Below, piece after piece: positions 59,679-64,000 of a stretch of 64,000 nt of DNA. The DNA comes from Haloarcula nitratireducens (lineage in GTDB: Archaea; Halobacteriota; Halobacteria; Halobacteriales; Haloarculaceae), in NCBI RefSeq assembly GCF_019599505.1, contig NZ_RKLT01000017.1, forward strand, positions 3,860 to 67,859, given 5' to 3'. Positions within the stretch are counted from its first letter, which is position 1, and each line of letters opens with the position of its first letter. A program made the position numbers and the translations under genes. Under the pieces are notes generated by a model. It was not told where the DNA came from. It saw nothing but the letters and a program-made list of their open reading frames with translations, and did no database searches.

Positions 59679-60423
59679 GGACGGCGAGACGGCCGAGACG
59701 TTCGAGGAGTACGCCGACCTCGGCGCGACGACGGGGGACGCGATGGAGATCGCCGAGACGAGCATGGACCGCGTGCGCGAACTCGTCCCGGACGAGACGC
59801 TGGGCGACCGCGTCCGGCAGAAGGCCGTCCACGCGACGGGCGACCCCGAGTTCCAGCACCTCGTGCGCTTCTCGGGAGCCGACGAGTCGGCGGCGGTACG
59901 GGCCGGTGCCCGCGCGGTGCTCGACGAACGACCGATCGTCACCGACATCACGATGGTGAAAGCCGGCGTCACGGGTCGCGGCCACGGCTGTCCGGTGCGG
60001 AAGGCCATCGGCAACGGGTCCGAGTTGGCGGAGCGGACGGGGATGACCCGGACGGCCGCGTCGGTCCTCGAACTCGACCGACGGGGCGTCTACGACGACG
60101 CCGTCGCCGTCGTCGGCAACGCGCCCACGGCCGCGCTCGCGCTCGCCGACTGCGTCGAGGACGGGACCCGCCCCGCCGTCGTCGTCGCCACGCCGGTCGG
60201 CTTCGTCAAGGCCGCGAAGAGCCGACAGCGCGTCCGAGAGGTCGCGCGGGAATACGGCGTGCCGGCGATCACGACCGTCGGGCGCCGCGGCGGCAGCGGG
60301 CTGGCTGCGGGGCTGACGAACGAACTCGTCCACGTCGCGAGCGACGCCAGGGACGGCGAACTCTCCCTGACTCGCGCCGACGACCGCACCGCTCCGAGAG
60401 AGGAGGGAACCGACCGGTCATGA
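59668..60423 (+). CDS. cbiC: Cobalt-precorrin-8 methylmutase, CbiC
   Basis: A 251-residue CbiC/CobH protein, which moves a methyl from C11 to C12. The signature is RQKAVHATGDPEFQHLVRFS, with the catalytic histidine in this block. TDITMVKAGV, AVVGNAPTAALAL and ATPVGFVKAAKSRQ follow. It has a short acidic N-terminal extension. Its start lies inside the end of cobN and its stop overlaps the cbiE ATG by four bases. Confidence 0.94.
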   Translation: MTTEDGETAETFEEYADLGATTGDAMEIAETSMDRVRELVPDETLGDRVRQKAVHATGDPEFQHLVRFSGADESAAVRAGARAVLDERPIVTDITMVKAGVTGRGHGCPVRKAIGNGSELAERTGMTRTAASVLELDRRGVYDDAVAVVGNAPTAALALADCVEDGTRPAVVVATPVGFVKAAKSRQRVREVAREYGVPAITTVGRRGGSGLAAGLTNELVHVASDARDGELSLTRADDRTAPREEGTDRS

Positions 60424-61187
60424 CCGAGGACTACGACCTGAGCGAGGGGCCGGACCCGGCGGCGGTGGCGGCCGCACGACCCGAAACCGACGCTGCGAGG
60501 GCGGAATCGGCGGTTGCCGCCGTCGGTATCGGACCGGGGAACCCGGAGTATCTGACTCCCCGAGGTCGGCGGGCGATACGCGAAGCCGACGTCGTCGTCG
60601 GGTTCGAGACCGTCGTCGAGTTCGTCGCCGGCGAGACGGACGCCGAACTGCTGACCTGCGGGTACGACGACGAGCGCGAGACGCTCGAAGCGTTCGCGGG
60701 AAGCGTCGCCGACGGAGCGAGCGGAACGGCCGTGCTGATGGGCGATCCGAACCACTCGGGCTACCAGTTCGTCGGAAAGGTCCAGCGAGCGGTCGACGCC
60801 CCGGTTCGGGTCGTCCCCGGGATCTCCTCGCTCCAGGTAGCCGCGAGCCGCGCCAGGACGCCGATGGAGGACACCGAGTTCGTGACGCTCCACAAGAGCG
60901 GTGACCTGGCGGCCGACCTCGACCGACTCCGCGAGAACGTCGGCGAGCGACACCTGCTCGTCCTCCCCCGTCCGTACGACCGGATGCCCGGGGACATCGC
61001 GCGGACGCTCGTCGACGCCGGCGGAGACGAGACGCTCGACGCGCTCGTACTGGAACGGCTGACTCACGCCGACGAGTCCGTGACCGAGACGACGCTCGGC
61101 GAACTGGCCGCGGCGGGGGCAGGCGCGGACGAACCGGCCTTCTCGGACCTCTCCGTTCTCGCCGTGCGGGCCGAGCCGTCGGGCTGA
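60420..61187 (+). CDS. cbiE: Cobalt-precorrin-7 C5-methyltransferase, CbiE
   Basis: A 255-residue tetrapyrrole methylase: VAAVGIGPGNPEYLTPRGRR near residue 35, VLMGDPNHSGYQFVGKVQRA, VRVVPGISSLQVAASRART and LHKSGDLAADLDRLRENVG are CbiE-like. With separate CbiT it completes the C5/C15 methylations that a fused CobL performs elsewhere. Last gene of the cobN-cbiC-cbiE unit. Confidence 0.92.
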   Translation: MTEDYDLSEGPDPAAVAAARPETDAARAESAVAAVGIGPGNPEYLTPRGRRAIREADVVVGFETVVEFVAGETDAELLTCGYDDERETLEAFAGSVADGASGTAVLMGDPNHSGYQFVGKVQRAVDAPVRVVPGISSLQVAASRARTPMEDTEFVTLHKSGDLAADLDRLRENVGERHLLVLPRPYDRMPGDIARTLVDAGGDETLDALVLERLTHADESVTETTLGELAAAGAGADEPAFSDLSVLAVRAEPSG

Positions 61188-61211
61188 CGGCGCCCGCCCC
61201 ACGGCCGGTAT

Positions 61212-61254
61212 CGCCCCTTCGACGCGGCGTAGCGAGCGCCGCCGCTTCGGGGCG
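61212..61254. terminator. Nested GC hairpin after cbiE
   Basis: Outer arms CGCCCC / GGGGCG (61212-61217, 61249-61254) enclose inner arms GCGGCG / CGCCGC (61224-61229, 61237-61242). It lies 25 bases after the cbiE stop in a 225-base gap that otherwise holds nothing I recognise. No T-run follows, so its role as terminator is uncertain. Confidence 0.4.
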
Positions 61255-61412
61255 CCCATCGACCCACGCTCTCGCCTTTCCGGCACCACTCGACGTCGCT
61301 ACTGTGGGGCTGTACGGGACTGCCGCTCGTTGCAGACCGCTCTCGACCGACGGAGCGTCACTCGAGAGCCGCGGGCGAAGATCATTCCATCTCCGCCGGT
61401 CCTCTTAGAGAC

Positions 61413-61772
61413 TCACCGGCCGAGCACCGGGTCCTTGAGCGCCATCACCTCGGCCATGATCGCCTCGACGCTGTCGTCGTCGACCCCGTTCGCTCGAAGC
61501 GCCGATTCGAGATAGTCCCCGACGGCTTCGAAGTCTTCTTCGTCGATATCGAGATGCGCGTGCGCCTCGCGCATGTCGTCGCCCCCGTAGTCGACGGGAC
61601 CGCCAGCGACTGCGCTGATGAATTGGATCTGATGAGCACGTAGTTCGTCCATGTCCATCCCCTCGAAGTAGGGCGTAAGTCGTTCGTCCGAAAGGACTCG
61701 ATCGTAGAAGTCGGCGACGACTGCTTCGACCGCGTCTCTCCCGCCGATCTCCCGATAGATTGTCTGAGGCAT
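61413..61772 (-). CDS. Group I truncated hemoglobin
   Basis: A 119-residue 2/2 globin: TIYREIGGRDAVEAVVADFY at the start, RVLSDERLTPYFEGMDMDEL (helices B-E, with Tyr/Phe positions), the proximal histidine in REAHAHLDIDEEDF and LKDPVLGR at the end. It binds oxygen or nitric oxide and may protect against nitrosative stress or serve the oxygenase gene nearby. The ATG at 61770-61772 matches the family start; an in-frame ATG at 61799 would add nine unlikely residues. Confidence 0.88.
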   Translation of the reverse strand: MPQTIYREIGGRDAVEAVVADFYDRVLSDERLTPYFEGMDMDELRAHQIQFISAVAGGPVDYGGDDMREAHAHLDIDEEDFEAVGDYLESALRANGVDDDSVEAIMAEVMALKDPVLGR

Positions 61773-61940
61773 TGCGTTCGTGGAGGGTAGTCGCCGCACC
61801 GGAATACGCCCTATCGCTAAGATATTCGGCCTTATTTAACTCCACGATAGTCGGTAACAAGGGGTGTGGTAGAAGGCGGCTCTCTCACGTCGCCCCGGAA
61901 GTGCAGTTACGAACGTCTCGACGGTACCTCTACAGAGCCC

Positions 61941-62393
61941 TCAGTTGCTGTCGCGACGGAGGACGATGGTCGTCGCGATCCACGAGAGAACCGTGTCGCC
62001 GTCTTGGTTGTACGCGCGGGTCTGATTGCGCACGTAGCCCCGGTCGTCGCGGCTTTCCGATAGTCGGGTATCGAGAATTTCGTTTTCGACAGTCAGAGTG
62101 TCGCCGGCGTACACGGGCGTCGACCAAGACAGTTCGTCTAGTCCCGGCGAGCCGATACTCGCCATCTCTCCGAGAAACTCGTCGACGAGCAGCCGCATAC
62201 AGAGACACGCAGTGTGCCAACCACTGGCGATAATATCGCCGAACGTACTCTCCGACGCCATCTCTTCGTCGACGTGTATCGGTTGCGGGTCGTACCGTTC
62301 GGAGAACGCGATCATCTCCTCTTTCGAAACGGTGTAGCTTCCGACGTCCCTTGTCGTTCCCTCGGCGATGTCCTCGAAGTAAATGTCTGACAT
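61941..62393 (-). CDS. MaoC-like hydratase (hot-dog fold)
   Basis: A 150-residue MaoC-type dehydratase: FEDIAEGTTRDVGSYTVSKE, then FSERYDPQPIHVDEEMA, where the usual Asp/His pair is present, and GDIIASGWHTACLCMRLLVD. It hydrates enoyl-CoA-type thioesters. It is not closely related to the MaoC protein at 15449. A perfect TATA box at -28 marks it as monocistronic. The pathway is unknown; the adjoining catechol-type dioxygenase could hint at aromatic acid breakdown. Confidence 0.88.
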   Translation of the reverse strand: MSDIYFEDIAEGTTRDVGSYTVSKEEMIAFSERYDPQPIHVDEEMASESTFGDIIASGWHTACLCMRLLVDEFLGEMASIGSPGLDELSWSTPVYAGDTLTVENEILDTRLSESRDDRGYVRNQTRAYNQDGDTVLSWIATTIVLRRDSN

Positions 62394-62416
62394 CAGGCGG
62401 TTATCCGGCTCGAGGG

Positions 62417-62425
62417 ATTATATAA
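62417..62425 (-). promoter_or_regulatory. TATA box of the second MaoC gene
   Basis: GATTATATAAC region; minus-strand TTATATAAT is centred about 28 bases before the ATG at 62393. Confidence 0.6.
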
Positions 62426-62500
62426 CGAGTGACATTCCCCTCGCCGTGAACGGCGCGGTCATCTCCCCGTAGACAGGCAGAACCCTATCGATGACGGGAG

Positions 62501-63340
62501 TCACGTTCGGGCGCGGAACCGAACTTCGATATCGTCCGGTCCCATGACTGAGATGCCGTCGTCCGTCTCGGTTACCGTGTACGGGCTGTCCGCGGTTCGG
62601 TCTTCGAGCTCGCCGAGCGCCGCCGCGTCGGGAAGGACCACTTCGAACCAGGACAGCCCTCTGCCGCCGACCGGTCCCGAACGATGGTTCCAGGTGTTCG
62701 CACCGACGTGATGGTGGTATCCGCCGGCACCGACGAAGAGCGCGGCCGACATCTCTGTCTGTACCTCGAACCCGATGGTATCCACGTAGAAGTCGCTGAA
62801 GGTCTCCAGCGAGGACACCTCGAGGTGGACGTGCCCGACGTCCGTCCCAGTGGGAAGCCCCGCTTCGCCGGCGGCCGCGGCTTCTACCGGGTCGAGGTCG
62901 AGCGGATACGTCCCCATCCGAACGCGTCCGTCGTCGCCGCGAGGCCAGTCCTCGCGCGGGTAGTCCCGGTAGATCTCGATGCCGTTGCCCTCCGGGTCAG
63001 TCAGGTACAGCGCCTCGCTGACGCCGTGGTCGGACGCGCCGCCGAGTTGCCAGTGGTTCCGTATCCGGGCCAACGCGTCCCCCAGCGCCTCGCGTGAGGG
63101 GACTCTGAAGGCGTTGTGAAAGAGCCCCGCACTGGATCCGTGTCGTTCGAGCGCGTTTTCAGCCCCCTCCAAGACGAGGAGCGGTGTGTCCTCGACACCG
63201 AGAACGGCGCCGGTGTCGGAGTGACGGAGCACACTGAGCCCGACGACGTCCCGGTAGAACCCGGAGATCTCTTCGAGGTCGTTGACGCGAAGTGCGGTCC
63301 GTCCGATACGCGTTTCTCGCGGGAGTACGTCTGAACTCAT
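62501..63340 (-). CDS. VOC-family extradiol dioxygenase-like protein (CatE type)
   Basis: A 279-residue protein with two vicinal-oxygen-chelate modules: GRTALRVNDLEEISGFYRDV near residue 14 and GHVHLEVSSLETFSDFYVDT near 165. Metal ligands would come from the histidine in GHVHLEV, the histidines in GGYHHHVGANTW and a late glutamate. It resembles CatE-type catechol 2,3-dioxygenases of Bacillus. The ATG at 63338-63340 was chosen; GGATAAGG on the minus strand lies 27 bases upstream. It is divergent from an HxlR-type regulator gene, a frequent pairing. Confidence 0.86.
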   Translation of the reverse strand: MSSDVLPRETRIGRTALRVNDLEEISGFYRDVVGLSVLRHSDTGAVLGVEDTPLLVLEGAENALERHGSSAGLFHNAFRVPSREALGDALARIRNHWQLGGASDHGVSEALYLTDPEGNGIEIYRDYPREDWPRGDDGRVRMGTYPLDLDPVEAAAAGEAGLPTGTDVGHVHLEVSSLETFSDFYVDTIGFEVQTEMSAALFVGAGGYHHHVGANTWNHRSGPVGGRGLSWFEVVLPDAAALGELEDRTADSPYTVTETDDGISVMGPDDIEVRFRART

Positions 63341-63373
63341 GAGAGTAGATTGAATGTAGTCCCTTATCCGTCT

Positions 63374-63788
63374 ATGGCGGAATCCGGACATCTGTAACGT
63401 CATTGGGGCGGTCGAAGAGGTGGGCTCGAAGTGGAAACTCGTCGTGCTCAACGACCTGCGAGACGGGGAAAAGCGGTTCAACGAACTCGAACGGTCGACG
63501 GGGGCGAGTTCCTACACGCTGTCTCGCGTCCTCGACGATCCGGAAGAGGCGGGATTCGTCGATAATCGCAGGGAACTGGAGTCGCCGGTCGCCAGTTACT
63601 ACGCGCTGACTGAGAAGGGGGGCGATCTCTGTCCCGTCTTCGACGCGTTAGACGAATGGGGAGCTACCTGGCTCGAACGACCGAACGGTGCTCGAACGGC
63701 TGAACCGCCCGTTATTCGCGCTAAACGCATCACAGACGGACTACCGTTCGTGACGGGACTCGGTTCTGAGCCGGGGGTTATATGGTAG
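63374..63788 (+). pseudogene. HxlR-family regulator with a frameshift near its start
   Basis: From the ATG at 63374 the frame reads MAESGHL and then stops. The next frame carries ICNVIGAVEEVGSKWKLVVL, then LRDGEKRFNELERSTGASS and SLTEKG-like YYALTEKGGDLCPVFDALD, a full HxlR winged helix. A two-base loss in the CATATCTGT context (here CATCTGT, near 63388) explains the break. Without it the protein would start MAESGHICNVIGAVEE. An internal GTG at 63420 could give a shortened version. The C-terminus runs on unusually far and stops in the putative IS end at 63786-63788. It likely controlled the divergent CatE-like gene. Confidence 0.72.
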
Positions 63789-64000
63789 TGTTTAGTTTGG
63801 AGTATTGTGCCAGCGAGCGAAGCTCTGTAACCAATTTTCGGCTGTTTCGGGTTCAACGTGGCTGAAGCAGTTTGAAAACGACGAGGTTCGTCGCTTCAGC
63901 TCTCGAAAGATTCGTTCGACAGCGTTCCGATTTCCGTGGCGACGTATCTGAAATTGGAGTCCGGTTCGTTGAAGTGCTGTTTGGAGGTGTTGAGCGCCAT
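63780..64000. mobile_element. End of an IS6-family insertion sequence
   Basis: The AT-rich segment beginning about 63780 (ATATGGTAGTGTTTAGTTTGG) is followed by the C-terminal part of an IS6-type transposase on the minus strand, which runs off the window. The exact terminal inverted repeat cannot be fixed without the other end; it probably begins within 63778-63792. Confidence 0.7.
63792..64000 (-). CDS. IS6-family transposase, C-terminal part
   Basis: Reading the minus strand from the window edge gives about 68 residues: AQHLQTALQRTGLQFQIR, then RHGNRNAVERIFRELKRRTS and SFSNCFSHVEPETAENWL, ending WHNTPN and a stop at 63792-63794. The glutamate in NAVERIFRELKRR is the last residue of the DDE triad typical of haloarchaeal IS6 elements. 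The frame is open up to the edge, so the gene may be complete beyond it. Confidence 0.82.
   Translation of the reverse strand, partial: GAQHLQTALQRTGLQFQIRRHGNRNAVERIFRELKRRTSSFSNCFSHVEPETAENWLQSFARWHNTPN

Overview
The window is a stretch of a halophilic archaeon's genome (class Halobacteria). The evidence is strongly GC-rich coding sequence, very acidic proteins, many genes whose TATA-like box lies about 27 bases before the start codon (leaderless transcripts), Tat-type lipoprotein signal peptides, and a cobalamin cluster of typical haloarchaeal order. Gene content resembles the Haloarcula/Halomicrobium group; that placement is an inference. No rRNA, tRNA or CRISPR array was recognised.

Layout. 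1-5070: end of an aldolase gene, an SDR dehydrogenase, a long AT-rich gap with short direct repeats, a superfamily 1 helicase and a lipoprotein. 5090-39755: a large catabolic island for sugars and sugar acids. It holds a GH88 unsaturated glucuronyl hydrolase, two mannonate dehydratases, a KDG-type PfkB kinase, an L-rhamnose mutarotase, an SMP-30 lactonase, two enolase-superfamily dehydratases, a Gfo6-type D-xylose dehydrogenase, an FAH-type 2-keto-3-deoxypentonate dehydratase (XacE-like), a KGSA-type aldehyde dehydrogenase (XacF-like), two ribose-type ABC importers, an IclR regulator (XacR-like) and several SDR, Gfo/Idh, aldolase and CoA-ester enzymes. Together these suggest uptake and oxidative breakdown of pentoses, 6-deoxyhexoses and (unsaturated) hexuronates from plant or algal polysaccharides.

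39959-42080: a MATE exporter and its TetR regulator, which is broken by a one-base shift; two tandem palindromes sit in front of it. 42180-61187: an almost complete anaerobic cobalamin corrin-ring cluster. A divergent HTH regulator precedes cbiT-cbiL-cbiF-cbiG-cbiH1-cbiH2-ferredoxin-LAGLIDADG protein-cbiX-DUF3209-beta-propeller, mostly with overlapping stops and starts. Then come cbtB-cbtA-ferredoxin (cobalt uptake), a divergent fused ChlI/ChlD chelatase, and cobN-cbiC-cbiE. 61413-64000: truncated hemoglobin, a MaoC-like hydratase, a CatE-type dioxygenase, a frameshifted HxlR regulator and the tail of an IS6-family transposase.

The most unusual items are: a LAGLIDADG-fold protein with a degenerate second active site, embedded by overlapping codons in the cobalamin operon; a cysteine-repeat N-terminus on CbiH2; a shared ACAA-N6-TTGT operator at the two cobalt-related promoters; a solute-binding protein without any export signal; and three small regulator/toxin genes each broken by a short indel.
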